From: Cryptomeria japonica
Lineage: Eukaryota; Streptophyta; Pinopsida; Cupressales; Cupressaceae
DNA length: 64,000 nt
Direction: 5' to 3'
NCBI RefSeq assembly: GCF_030272615.1
Contig: NC_081408.1
Span: forward strand, 606,971,673-607,035,672
The notes under the pieces were generated by a model. It made no database searches. It was not told where the DNA came from and was given only the letters and a program-made list of their open reading frames with translations. Every line of letters begins with the position of its first letter. Position 1 is the first letter of the stretch. Made by a program: the position numbers and the translations under genes. This document shows, piece after piece, positions 23,601-34,867 of this stretch.

Positions 23601-23955
23601 CTACAATTACATTCTCATCTGCATCAATACATTTCCATGTCTCCTGTCAGTAGTATTTAGCAATTGTCATGATAAGCTCGGGTGACTGCATGGCTTGATG
23701 AAAGAGAGTTGCCTCTACCAAGCCAGATTTCTTGATCTTTCTGTATAGGGCTTCTAAAGTATGAGGTGCAAGTTTCAGTTGGTTTTTGATGTCTTCAATC
23801 TCTATATGGTTGATCTCAGTATCGGTCACCCATTGAACTTCATCTTCCATCTTTGAGGTGAGAGTTTTCCCTTGATATTGATACTTTATTGTTATTGGAT
23901 TCTATTCAAGCTTGGCTTCTTCCTTTGTCCTCTTCCTGCTTGTGGATGGGTCCAT
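20700..23955 (-). pseudogene. G 3' reading frame (env-like position), unknown function
   Basis: Starts at ATG 23955 with MDPSTSRKRTKEEAKLE, a basic, possibly nuclear-targeting start. It runs left for up to about 1,080 codons with several stops and at least two frameshifts (between 23850 and 23501, and between 22127 and 21754). The middle (23501-22650) looks globular, with ALFQTNMFFMTSYIIWVV, FPRVKIEG and LTLEAMQMMKEWGCWF. The C-terminal part (22130-21400) is acidic and Gln/Glu-rich with a HEVFEKLEEIERQQKLD helix. A reading frame after pol is the place of env-like genes in Athila and similar gypsy elements, but I see no signal peptide or convincing transmembrane pair. It could also belong to another element on the same strand. 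The last 500 bp are uncertain. Confidence 0.55.
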
Positions 23956-24039
23956 CAATCTGCTTTATCCTACAACAAAAGATCAATAATTAGCTATCAA
24001 TTCATATTATCAGATCATTACATATTTTAGAACTCTGAG

Positions 24040-24560
24040 GTTTCGGGGTTCCAAAGCATAAAACTCTTCAAAAAAACAAATTTCGAGATTCTAGGGTTCC
24101 GAGGTCTCGAGTTGAGAGAAGAGAAAAAGAACTAATTTCATAACTTTGAGGTTCCAAGTTTGCCAAACGACCTGAAAAGGCAAATTTTGGAACTTTAGGG
24201 TTCCAAGTTTGCCAAAGGACCTAAAAAGGCATATTTTGGAACTCTAGGGTTCCAGGGTAAGTAAAACACTCCAAAAATCAATTTTGAAACTCTAGGGTTC
24301 CAGGGTAAGTAAAACACTCCAAAAATCAGTTTTGGAACTCTAAGGTTCTGAGGTTTCAGGGTTTTGAGGTAGGGTAAGGCAGTCTCAAAATAGATTGCGG
24401 GGTTCCAGGATCCCAAAATAGGTAAACCTTTTCTCATAAAACCACTCCAAAACTCTAGGATTGTGGGATCCCAAGGTGGGTAAAACTCTATAGAAAGAGA
24501 ACTTTGGAACTCTAGGGTTCTAGGGTGCTGAATGGGGTAGAACTTAGGCATTTCATAGGG
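24040..24560 (-). repeat. Degenerate 48-50-bp tandem repeat in G
   Basis: Units centred on GGAACTCTAGGGTTCC recur with starts near 24140, 24191, 24241, 24289 and 24337. The last three are exactly 48 bp apart and nearly identical (with CAGGGTAAGTAAAACACTCC). Weaker copies extend from about 24040 to 24560. The period is a multiple of three, and the minus strand reads as a 16-residue repeat containing GVFYLPWNPRV, though coding is not supported otherwise. It lies in the non-coding stretch between integrase and the 3' frame of G. Confidence 0.75.
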
Positions 24561-25299
24561 TTCTGAAATGTCGAAACTTAGGGTTTTATAAAAAGAAGAT
24601 TAGATCAGCCAATTTTATGGAAAGCATGCAAAATTTAATCTAACCTAGCCTAAAAGACATGAAAAGACAAGAAAACAAAAGGAATGAACCAACATGGAAA
24701 GGTGGCAGCCTGGAAAAGATGAACAAGTGAGGCGAAACACCCTAATAAGTTGCATTAGATTAATATTTTCACTCTTATTATTTTCTCTTTTTTATAGAAC
24801 ATACTTTCTTTTTATTGGATATAAATCTTTAAATTCTTGAAACTTAAGCTTTGAGGCCAAGTTGAGGACCACGGTGGACAATGATAAACAACTTGACTTC
24901 AGTTTTTTCACTTGAAAAAAAGCTCTATTGACATCTTCAAGGATTTCATGATGTATCTTAATGTGACAATGGTGCTAGGAAATCAAGTTAGTCTTCACCA
25001 ATTGAATATCAAAAACTAAAATCATGATTAACCTCTTATACCCCACCTTGGATGAATGTAGGGAAGGATTTCAAAACTATCCAGGGACAATGAGGTTATA
25101 ACAAGCTAAGGAGTTGAATTCTCTAAAAAATGTAACCATGTTATGCAAGGAATATCTAGCATATCAAAACTTTGAGAATAAATACTATCCCTAAATGAAA
25201 AAAAGCAACAAACAACAACAATAAAACAAAACAAAACAAAACAAAACAAAACACAAACAAGCAAAACAAGCAAATAGAATAAAAGAAAACAAAGCAACT
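24561..25299 (-). other. G non-coding stretch with (AAAAC)n microsatellite
   Basis: No supported gene. A simple repeat (AAAAC) of about six units spans 25223-25252 in an A-rich purine context. A long frame on the minus strand here is only the translation of this repeat. Confidence 0.6.
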
Positions 25300-26600
25300 A
25301 AATTACTATGGTACAAAGGATCAAGCTCAATTTTAGATTAATCAAAATAATGCTTGAGAAACTAACCATTGAAAGGCAATGGTGCAACTTCTCTAATTAA
25401 TGAGCTCAATTGGAAGGTGTTCTCTCCTAAGATTTTAGTAATTTGGTAGGGTTCTAACCATAGCCTTTCAAAATTTATGGTGATCACCCTTCTTTTCTTT
25501 GGCTTTGTCCCATAAAAGAACTAAGTTAGAGATCCAAAAGGCTTTCACCTTAGCTCTTTTATCAAACCATCACTTAAGGACAACTTGGTGCTTAGCGAAA
25601 TGTTGTAAGGTATTTATCCTTTTCTCATCAAGTTTTAATAAATTTATGAGGCGAACTTCTACTCGATCCTCAATTTCAAGTTCTTTCATCAGTTGGAGGA
25701 CAGGGATTTGCAAATTGATCGAAAAAATCAGATTTTGTCCATAGACGAGGTAATATGGAGAAATCCCTAGGGTAGCCTTAATTATTTTTCTATCATCCCA
25801 AAGGGTGTACTTCAATTGGTTGTTCCAATCCCTAGGATTCTTCTTGGGTAGCTTCTTAATGATGCCTAAGATATTCTTATTAGTAGACTCAGCTACTCCA
25901 TTTCCCTGACGATAATAATTAGATGACAATTTAAGAACTACCTTGAATTCATATGCTCATTGCATCAACTATGCAGAAGTACAATTTGGGCCATTGTCAC
26001 ATACTAGAGTGACAAACATTCCAAATCTTGTGACAATATGTTCTTCAAGGAATTTAAGGATTGTTTCCATGGTAGCATTCTTACATGCTTGGGCTTCTAT
26101 CTAGCAAGTTCAATAATCTGTGGTTGTCAATATGAACTTATGCCCTGAATATGAATTGGGGTTAATTACTCCAACAAAATCCAATGCCCATTGGGAAAAA
26201 GGTCTGACCTCAAAAACTAGTTGAAGGGGCATAACTAAATTCCTTTCCCTAGAAGCCATTGTCTGACACATGTGACAGTTTCTTACATGTTTATGAGTGT
26301 CCTTGAAGATACTAGGCCAATAATAACCTAGTTTTAGGATCTGATGTGTTGTTGCATCTACTGACCCATGGCTTGTACCATACTACCCATGAAATTCTTC
26401 AATCATCTTACTTGCTTCTTAGTGGCCTAGACATATGAGATAGATGCCTTCATAGTTTTTTTGATAAAGTGTAGAACCCTTAATCATATAATTGGCACTT
26501 TTGAGTCTCAAGGCTCACCTTTGTGTTGTAGTCACTCTTTCTCGGCATCGGCTATTCAACACAATAAATATTAAGTCAATGTACTAGGGATCTTGGGTGA
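25300..26600 (-). pseudogene. pol: G integrase, broken
   Basis: Reading the minus strand, a zinc-binding segment with HKHVRNCHMCQ lies near 26285-26255. The core has WALDFVGV (first Asp, about 26185), VCDNGPN (second Asp, about 26000) and GNGVAESTNK (Glu, about 25900), so all three acidic residues remain. The tail has ATLGISPYYLVYGQ, then ELDEKR-like and RVITINFERLWLEPY segments near 25660-25430, and ends in a degraded LPVNG-like motif. Stops are frequent. No chromodomain is visible. The tail style recalls the Tat/Athila side of the gypsy group. Confidence 0.8.
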
Positions 26601-26625
26601 ATGACTCCAGGGTGTATTGTTGGCA

Positions 26626-27827
26626 CTAAATATGAGGAGTATTAGCTGCTATAGCTTGTGACAAACCCTGACCTCTCACTAACCTCATGGAATGGATTTC
26701 TAAATCAAACTCTTGCAAAATGGCCATCCATTTTTTATGATGCTCTCCAAGTTCACTTTGCATTAATAATGACTTGACTGCTTGGTCGGGCACAATTGCA
26801 TATATCTTACTCCTCAAGATATAGTGTCTAAATTTTTTAACAACTCTTACCAAAGAGAAAGCCTATTTTTCAAGAGTGGAATATCTCACCTCAAAATTTT
26901 TAAAAGGTGAGCTCATGAATGCTATCGGCTTTTCATCACTTGCTCGTCTTTGTGTCAGAATAGTAGCACCAAAATGTAGTGAAGCAAAAAAATATTTATA
27001 GAATGGAAAAGTGTAATTACGACTAGTCAACACAGGAGCTTTTGTGATGGATTTATTGATTTGATAAAATGAATCTTTCGCTTCTGTATTCCACTCTATC
27101 TTGAAGTCCTTCTTCATCATTTTATTCAATGACTTAACTATCTTTGCAAATCTAGTGATGAGTTTTCTCACCAAATTAATCTTCCTGAAGAAAGATCTAA
27201 TCTCCTTTTTACTTCCTGGGATTTGCAATTTTAGCAGCTCTTCCACTCGGTTCGGGTTGATTGATATTCCTCTTTCATAGATTACATGACCAAGGAGATT
27301 CCCTTTGGAACCCCAAACACACACTTCTTGGGATTAAGAGATATCTCATAATTTTGACATCTTCCTAACACTTTACATAGGTGGTTTGGATGATCTTTCC
27401 TGAATTTAGAGAATATGGTGAGGTCATCCATATACATGATGATACACTTTCCAATCAACTCCTTGAAGGTTGTATACATTGTTGTTTTGAAAGGTTGCAC
27501 CAATATTTATCAATCCTAATGGCATTTGGTGATATGCATACATATCCCATTTAATGGGGAAAGATGTCTTCAAATGATCTTCATGATTGACCAACACTTG
27601 ATTATACCTAGAATAGCCATCAAGGAATGACAACATCTATGAAGCATTCACAATTTGCAAAGCTTCATCTAAGGAAAGTAAGGAGTAGTTTCCCTTTTCT
27701 GATGCCTTGTTGATATTTTGGAGATCTACACAGCCTAATTTCTCCATTCTTTTATCAAACTAGTAACAAATTATCTACTAAGGTGGAATGGCATACGAGG
27801 AAGATAATCCTAGCAGCAAGCAAGTTT
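26626..27827 (-). pseudogene. pol: G reverse transcriptase and RNase H, broken
   Basis: From the right, LLAARIIF (about 27820) is the start of the RT fingers. SFLDGYSRYNQVLV (about 27635) and MPLGL (about 27525) follow, then the active site CIIMYMDDLTIFS (about 27440), with YMDD intact. After the thumb, LLGHVIYERGI and the RNase H segment run to 26626, including the KPIAFMSSPF-like and EVRYSTLEK parts (about 26930-26865). Stops and frameshifts break the frame at about 27640 and 27300. The right end is replaced by the LTR of B near 27827. Confidence 0.85.
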
Positions 27828-28814
27828 TGAACTCTTGGTAATTGACAATCATCTAGTGATTTCAGGTAACATCCGGTAGTTTCATATTGGTCTAGGGTTG
27901 TCATTGATGGAAAAAATTTGTGGTAATTTGATTTGATAGTCATGATTTACCTTATCTGGAAGTTGGTGTTAATCGATAGCCAGTTAACCAGTAAAATAGG
28001 GTATTTTGGTAACGTGTTAATCCAGAATGATTTTTGATGATTGCAGTGTTTTTGGTAATTTTTTTGTGATTTTGGTGATAGGGAAGACCTTTGGGAAGCA
28101 TTTGATTATAATCTTTTGGTCTGGTACTATTTTTTGTTCAAGATTGAAGATGACTTTGAGCTATACGTTACATCTCTTGAAGTCAACTTGAAGGAGATTG
28201 CTTTTGTGTTATGATCGTAAATATAAGATCGATTTGCAAATTGATTTTCGATATGTTAGACATGTGGTGATCCATTTTGGTGTGATTGAGTGCAGTTTCA
28301 CATGTGCATTTTTCTTTCAGACCAACCAATAGCTGATTGAGACAAAAATAGAGTATTCAGTAGAGCAGAGACAGCCATAGATTCAACACTTAACTGAAAC
28401 CCATTTTTACATAGTCAGATGCTAATTAAGAGTTCATTTCATTGTAATTTCTGATTGTAATCAAATTGTAAGTCAGTGAGACTTTCTTGAGGGTTGTAGC
28501 ACTCTGGGCAACTTTTTTTGAGCAGTGACCTCCAGGCATTGAGCCTAAATGCCAGTACATTCCCCATCTATGTAATATTTATGTACTCATGGCCATAGTA
28601 TATGAATATTGTGGGTTCCAACCCCACCATGGTTTTTTCCTTTCTGAGTTTCCACATAAAAATTTTGGTTTTGTGGATTTGTGTATTCTTTGTAGTATGT
28701 TTATGTTCGTTTCTGCTATGGATTGTTAACTGATGGATAAAGAATAAGTTTGTGGTTTTAACTTCTGGTAGATCATTGATTCACCCCCCTTCTCAATGAT
28801 CTTTGATTCTAACA
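27828..28814 (+). repeat. B 5' LTR (about 985 bp, left boundary approximate)
   Basis: The right end is firm: GATTCTAACA then the primer site. The terminal hairpin has 10-bp perfect arms AGATCATTGA (28770-28779) and TCAATGATCT (28793-28802). The left end is placed where gypsy RT sequence stops (about 27827) and is uncertain by tens of bases. A short stretch resembling 28021-28060 recurs at 59125-59165. Confidence 0.7.
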
Positions 28815-28829
28815 ATTGGTATTAGAGAC
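28815..28829 (+). other. B primer binding site
   Basis: ATTGGTATTAGAGAC after the LTR end, with two changes from the common Met-tRNA-type site. Confidence 0.8.
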
Positions 28830-28852
28830 TAGTTCCTCTGAGGAAGCTTAAT

Positions 28853-30050
28853 TGCTTGAGGAAGATTTGGGAGATTGATCTAATTAATTCTGGTTTTCAA
28901 AGACAACTCAATGTGGTACTTGAGGATCTTAATGCAACCATAAGTGAGGTCTTTACCTTAAAGAAGAACCTGAATGTTGTTGATGAATTCATTAGTGAGC
29001 TAAAGGATCAAGCAAGTATCTATAGAGAAAAGAGGAAGGAATAAATGGAAAAGTTGAAGGAAAAATAAGATCAGATCATTGAATACCAAGACAAAGTTGA
29101 TGAGGTTAAAAATATTGAGAGAGAGAATGTTTCTTTAAAGAATGAGATGCAATCCATTGTGATGAGACTTACTAAAGAAATTATGGACCAAAAGAAGAAT
29201 GAAGAGAATCTAGCACAATCATTGAAGGAAAGAGCTAATGGATTCTTCAATCTTACCTATTAGAATGATCAATTGAATCTTGAGTTGACTCAATCAAGGA
29301 ATAATTATCAAGAACATGGAAGATGAGTTGCTACCTTGAGGGATGAACTTGCTATTGCTAATGAATACAAACACAAATTCAAAGCTAGTTCAGCAAGACT
29401 CGATGAGATGTTGGAAAGTTAGAGACATGGAAAGGATATGTGAAGGTCTAGGATTTGAGAAAGATAAATCCTTCAGATCTAGACAAGGTAATGCTAAACC
29501 TTATCAGAAGAAGAGCAAGAATCCTCCGCTAAGATAGCCTAATGCTCATAAATTAAATGGTAGATGTTTTACTTGTAAAAAAGTTGGTCATATGATGAGT
29601 CAGTGTAGAAGTAGGATGAATAATTATATGATGAACAACATGAATAATGTTCCTACCTTTATCGGTTGGTGTTTCATATGCAATAACTTTGGACACAAGT
29701 CAAATGTGTGTAGAGAAGTAATGAATAACTTTTAGAACAAAAGATGCTATGCTTGTGGAATATTTGGACACATTTCTAAATAGTGCAGATCAAGACAAAA
29801 TTAGATGAACTTTAGACCTATGAAGAATAATTTTGTTTGCCAAACATGCAACAAAACCAGTCATATTGTAAAACTCTGCAGAAGCAAGAATAGTGCTCTG
29901 GTAGAAAAGAACAAATCAGATGAGAAAGGAAAATCTAAGGTAGAAGAGATCAAGGAGAAGAATGAGAAGATGTGGGTTAGAAAGGATGAATCCAGAGCTG
30001 ACAATGGGTTTGCACCCGAATCCGGTGCAGGATCTTCAACCAACAATTAG
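28853..30050 (+). pseudogene. B ORF1: coiled-coil Gag-like protein with four zinc knuckles
   Basis: Charged, heptad-rich N-terminal half (28856-29440, stops at about 29042 and later) containing RLTKEIMDQKKNEEN and ELAIANEYKHKFKASSARLDEML. These correspond to KEIEDRKKNEE and TANQHKEKFKKSSKEL of A. After a frameshift near 29430, GLGFEKDKS leads to the knuckles: CFTCKKVGHMMSQC (about 29570), CFICNNFGHKSNVC (about 29670), CYACGIFGHISK then a stop in place of the next residue (about 29750), and CQTCNKTSHIVKLC (about 29840, Ser for Gly). It ends in a basic and acidic tail at 30050. The true start is not clear. Confidence 0.78.
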
Positions 30051-30440
30051 AGCTTTATGCCTTAGGGAGAGATTTTCATGTAGTTTCTAAGAAGCCCGTC
30101 TTTGGTGGTCTACAGTCAACTCTGGAAGGTTGCAGAGGGAGTGAATCTTTTGTCCAATGATATCCAGAAGTTTCTAAAGGATCTTGTGCTCCAATATGAA
30201 ATTTCATGAAGATCACGATAACAGGCTGTTGCATTTATTATAGTGAAAAATTAGGTTTACAAAGAATAAAATTTCATTTCAAGACTTCATTCATCACAAT
30301 GCGATCAAGCAAGTAAGAGAAGAAGTGAGAGAAAGAAACTTGGCAACCTCAATAGTGGTTTCAGAATTAGAGCACCTAATTGTGAAGCAAGGTAGTTATC
30401 TGTTCAGATTTTTAGCTTTTTACAAACCCTAGGATTCGAA
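30051..30440 (+). other. B spacer between ORF1 and ORF2
   Basis: No supported coding region. The stretch before 30441 holds an ACAAACCCTAGG block like that preceding ORF2 in D. It corresponds in position to the 340-bp spacer of A. Confidence 0.45.
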
Positions 30441-31398
30441 ATGGCTTTAGTTTCTGGTATTGTGACTCCTTTGGTGGTTAAGATCAAGGATAGGGCTCAT
30501 CCAGTATTCAAGAAACATCCATTCAAATCGGTCAAGGATGATTTGGTAGGTGCATTCTCATCCATGCCCTATGGTATGCTACACAATGAGGATATCAGGG
30601 CCTACATTCACTGTGACCTTGAGGAGCTTGGGAATGCTGATATGTTGGACCTTTACAACAAGCATTTGGCTGATGGTTTAGGAAATATCAAACCCAAATA
30701 TAAGGAGCTTCATGATAAGGGTTTCTCATAGTTCATACATTTCCCACTGTGCGATGAGGTAGAGTGGATCTGCTACATCCTTAGCTACGTGCATGATGAA
30801 TTTATATGGTTTGATAGACCCCACAAAATTACCATGCAAGTGATATGTGTTGTAACTAGATTAGCTTAAACCAGTGATGTTCCCAGCCCGAGAAAGGTTT
30901 CAAATGACACTGTCATAGCTATCACTGGATCAAAGTTTGACAATAGAGCCATGACTGTAAATAATATTTTGGATAATGATGTATAGTTTTCTTCAATGGT
31001 AGTCAAATACAAGGTCTACCAGTCCAGCCCATATAACTCTTTATCCGATACTACCAGATACTCTACATATCAAATGCTTAAAGAAGACAAGAGGTATGAT
31101 CTGTGGATGATACTTCTAAATGAATTATTGAGCAATCTAAAAGAAGATAAAGAAGGACAAAAAGTAAACTTTTAAGTATGGCACACTCCTTATTTTCCTG
31201 GCACTATACATCTTGCAAGAGATACCCAGTACCAATGACAAGGTCCAATGGGCCTATGATAGATTGGTGGCCATGCAGATCAAGGAAGGTCTGTTGGGAG
31301 TTGGTGATGCTACCATGAGAATATCTACACTTTGGGGATACTTCAAAACCTTCCAATCCACAATGAAGAACAAGGAGAGGATTCCAAAGGAGTCTTAG
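30441..31398 (+). pseudogene. B ORF2, N-terminal third
   Basis: Starts MALVSGIVTPLVVKIK and carries the N-terminal block of ORF2: AFSSMPYGMLHNEDIRAYIHC and LEELGNADMLDLY, comparable to A (IPKGVVYAED, YIHCNIEEL) and D (LIPNMVLLVEDVRFYTKC, VEELGHTKIKDMY). After a stop at 30729 the second block follows (VHDEFIWFDRPHKITMQV). Further stops and a frameshift near 31170 precede a segment with FLALYIL, the counterpart of LVCLMLHI in A. It is cut at 31398 by the LTR of X. Confidence 0.75.
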
Positions 31399-32944
31399 TA
31401 TTAGAGGATCCAATTAATACTAAGAGGGGGGTGAATCAGTATTAACAATAATTTAAAATCAGAAACTTAGACTCATAAAACTTTCACCAAATCAAACATA
31501 GATCAACATTAGAGTTATTTACCAGTAATGGTATCTGTTGATAAACATCTAGTAAATTGATATATCAATGTTTCACATTAAGTGTTCATTAACCATGCAT
31601 AAACTAAAAGTAAAGCATAACATCACATAAAAAACATTCACCATATGAACACCATGATTTTCATGTGGAAACCCAAATAGGGAAAAACCACAGTGGGAAT
31701 TGGTACCAACAAATATTTTGCACTCTTTCAGAATGCGCTCTGTTGGGAGCCAATCCCGATTAGAATCTTACAATGATGCCCTATTAGGAGAAGACCCTGT
31801 TAGGAGTCACCCAGTTAAGGGATTTACCTCAACCCTATTAGGAGCTTTGATCTATTAGGATCAACCTCACAAGAGGATTTAGAACTTATATATTGAGTCA
31901 CCCTATTAGGGGATTTTACAATGTTAGGCCTATTAGGACCTACTCGGTTAAGGGATTTTATCTCCTATAATTGTTAGAGAACAATAGTGAATAATTTGTG
32001 TATAGCACTCAACTACTTTCTTGATTAGATCCAATTAAGATCTAAGTCTGTAACACTTTAGCAGATCTTCTCACACCCTGGTTTAGCTTCACACACCTCT
32101 CAAAAACAACTGACACAACAAACATCAACTGTATCAACATAAATAACCTTTACAACTAGGTCAGCATCAAAACCCTAAGACTTACAACATAGATCATCAC
32201 AGAACATTACAACTCATTACATATATTCATATGGATCATTACAATCAATTACAAATCAATATCAACCATTGAATGATCATAAGTCATTACAACAAGTTGA
32301 TCTAATACAAAGTCAAACCCTTAGCTCATTCTGCTAAGCACTTTGCACATTCCCAAGAAATTCGCTCTCCAAACGTGCCAAAAAATCTTTCAAACAATTC
32401 ACATGGTTTGTGTCACATTATCATCAACATGTGAACTTGATGTAGATCACTGCCAAACCAAAAATCATTACCGATCAAGAGAATTTTCTACTGATCCTTA
32501 AACCCTTCTTAAACCTTGGAAAAAAACTCAACAAAAATTATAAACATAACTTTTGGTTGTCACAACATGATGCGGTTTCAGTCAGATACATGTTATAATT
32601 ATAAAAACTTGCATTCAAAACCACAAAGCCTTAATAATGAGTAATCTCTAGGTACATTCAAAATATTTCCTCATTTACCGGTTAAGGTCATAATTATCAG
32701 TTTCTTGATTCTTTACTAGTAAGCTCTCCTTGGTAGGCCAAAATATTTATATGACATAATAAAAGATAAGTAAACATCAGTAGACATGAATAAACATTAT
32801 TTTCCATCAATGACAACACAAATAACTAATCAAAGTCATCCATCATGCAATATCAATCTCTTCATCACAATGTCATCTCAAACAGTCTTATACCGGTTCA
32901 GTCATCATTCTCTATTTGTATTAGTTATGCCAAACATGCCAACA
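31399..32944 (-). repeat. X 3' LTR (1,546 bp)
   Basis: On the minus strand it starts TGTTGGCATGTTTGG at 32944 and ends GATCCTCTAATA at 31399. It shares the repeated CCTATTAGG/CCTAATAG blocks with the Copia-1 LTR. The terminal hairpin arms are TTAATACTAA (31414-31423) and TCAGTATTAA (31436-31445) with one mismatch. Confidence 0.83.
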
Positions 32945-32963
32945 TTCTCCCTCTTTGGCATTG
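32945..32963 (-). other. X polypurine tract
   Basis: On the minus strand GCCAAAGAGGGAGAA lies directly before the LTR, one change from the common GCCAAAGGGGGAGA. Additional purine tracts of X are near 41098-41106 and 41158-41167. Confidence 0.75.
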
Positions 32964-32968
32964 ATGGC

Positions 32969-33719
32969 TATTAGGATTCCCAAAGATACTGAGAGGGGGG
33001 TTGAGTCAGTATCTTGCCGATTAACATATTTTTTGACCTTATTAAATAAATTGCATTCCAAAATAGTGTACCGGTAAACAAGAATTAATGTAGTAAATAT
33101 GAACAATAAGCATAACATAGAAATCACACCATAACACAAGATTTTTAATGAGGAAACCCGGTGTGGGAAAAACCTCAGAGGGATTTGTGACCCACAATAT
33201 TCACTCACTGGCTAATGAATGGATATTACTTACAATAGGGGCCTACACATGCAGTAAGGCCAACTGCCTAAAGCTCACTGCTTAATTACAAAATGAAGTC
33301 TCATTGACTTACAAAATGGATTATGCAAATCCAATATAATGTACTACTTTAGTTCAACATCTACTATGCCAGGTTCAGTACTGGTTTAAGCTCATACAAT
33401 AACCATAAACCTTACTTCAAAATCTGCCTTAATATTCACATGTTACATCTACAATAATCTTCCCATGTCTGCATCTTAAATTATCTACAATGCACCTTTT
33501 TGGCTTACAAAAAGATATTATAAATAAATACAATATGCAATAATTAAAATCCTATCAGCTGGGGTGTCGATAATCATATTTGTCATTGCCGGTAAACAAT
33601 CTGCCAGTGTAGAGTCTATTAGTGCTGGTGCCTACCAGTGCCATAGGATTGCAAGGTTGCCATCAATGACAATACCTTCAATCACCTTCAATTTCTCATT
33701 GGAGTGTGCAATGCCAACA
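32969..33719 (-). repeat. C LTR copy 1, outermost 3' LTR (751 bp)
   Basis: Minus strand start TGTTGGCATTGCACACTCC at 33719, end GGAATCCTAATA at 32969. Hairpin arms AGATACTGA (32984-32992) and TCAGTATCT (33006-33014) are perfect. Compared with copies 2 and the 5' LTR it lacks about 30 bp around 33490 that contain the TATATAAG box. Confidence 0.88.
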
Positions 33720-33901
33720 ATCTCCCCCTTTGGCATTGATGGCAACACCCATGAGAAAAATTCAAAAAATTATATCCAAAATTGAAGTCCAAAAATCTTA
33801 CCAAAACGTGTCCTCCCCTTGAGAAGATGATCTCTTTTGTCCATCATTTTTCTCATCTCTACTACTCCCCATTTGGCATCAATGACAAAGGCTATCAAAA
33901 A
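33720..33901 (-). other. C polypurine tract and 3' tail, unit 1
   Basis: The polypurine tract GCCAAAGGGGGAGAT (33720-33734, minus) abuts LTR copy 1. A second, weaker tract GCCAAATGGGGAGTAG lies near 33868-33883. The unit ends at CAAAAA just before LTR copy 2. It is nearly identical to 34686-34867. Confidence 0.85.
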
Positions 33902-34685
33902 TGTTAGGATTCCCAAAGATACTGAGAGGGGGAGGTGAATTAGTATCTTGCTGGTTAACAAATTTTCTGACCTTATTAAATAAATTGTATTCCAAAATAG
34001 TGTACCGATAAACAAGAATTAATGCAATAAATATGAACAATAAGTACAACATAGAAAGAACACCATAACACAAGATTTTTAACGAGGAAACCCAGTGTGG
34101 GAAAAACCTTGGTGGGATTTGTGACCCACAATATTCACTCACTAGCCAATGAATGGATATTACTTACAATAGGGGCCTACACATGAAGGAAGGCCAACTG
34201 CCTAAAGCTCACTACTTAATTACAAAAGGAAGTCTCTCTGACTTACAAAATGGATTATGCAAATCCAATATAATGTAGTAATTTAGTTCAGCATCTGCTA
34301 TGCCAGGTTTAGTACCAGTTTAAGCTCATACAACAACCATAAACCTTACTCCAAAATCTGCCTTAATATTCACATGTTACTTCTTCAATAATCTTCCCAT
34401 GTCTGCATCTTAAATGATCTACAAGATCTCATACTTATATATGAATCTTATTACAATATGCCTTGTCGGCTTACAAAAAGCTATTACAAATAGATACAAT
34501 ATGCAATAATTAAAATCTTGTCGGCTGGAGTGCTGGTAATCATCTTTGTCACTATCGATAAACTATCTATCGATGTAGAGTCTGTCAGTGTTGGTACTTG
34601 CCGGTGCCATAGGATTGCAAGGTTGCCATCAATGACAATACCTTAGATCACCTTCAATTTCTCATTGGATTGTGCAATGCCAACA
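33902..34685 (-). repeat. C LTR copy 2 (784 bp)
   Basis: Complete LTR from TGTTGGCATTGCACAATCC (34685) to GGAATCCTAACA (33902). The TATA box segment TATATAAG is present near 34437-34446. Hairpin arms AGATACTGA (33917-33925) and TTAGTATCT (33940-33948) have one wobble pair. Confidence 0.88.
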
Positions 34686-34867
34686 ATCTCCCCCTTTGGC
34701 ATTGATGGCAACACCCATAATAAAAATTCAAAAAATTATATCCAAAATTGAAGTCCAAAAATACTACCAAAATGTGTGCTCCTCCTGAGAAGATGATGTC
34801 TTTTTTCCATCATTTTTCTCATCTCTACTACTCCCCATTTGACATCAATGACAAAGGCTGTCAAAAA
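34686..34867 (-). other. C polypurine tract and 3' tail, unit 2
   Basis: Near-copy of 33720-33901, again with a polypurine tract against the LTR and a second tract near 34832-34848. It ends at CAAAAA before LTR copy 3. Confidence 0.85.

Larger units (their letters stand above)
20690..27827 (-). mobile_element. G: Ty3/gypsy element with an extra reading frame after pol
   Basis: Minus-strand order from the right is reverse transcriptase, RNase H, integrase (27827-25300), then a non-coding stretch with a 48-bp repeat, then a long reading frame (23955 to about 20700). Integrase lies after RNase H, the gypsy order. No LTR is visible: the left side is replaced by W and the right side by the LTR of B, so the Gag end is lost. 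It is the oldest layer of the window. Confidence 0.8.
27828..31398 (+). mobile_element. B: two-ORF non-autonomous element, 5' half
   Basis: Plus-strand LTR, primer site, multi-knuckle ORF1 and the first third of ORF2, the same plan as A, C and D but a separate, more diverged family. It is cut at 31398 by element X. The segment 43557-45479 has the distal part of an ORF2 on the same strand and is probably the rest of B. Confidence 0.75.

Noticed and set aside
24040-24560. CTAGGGTT motifs suggesting interstitial telomere repeats
   Set aside because: The period is 48-50 bp and not 7 bp, and the plant unit TTTAGGG is not tandemly repeated.
25106-25297. Open frame rich in Phe, Leu and Val on the minus strand, looking like a membrane protein
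   Set aside because: It is the translation of the (AAAAC)n simple repeat and its A-rich flanks.
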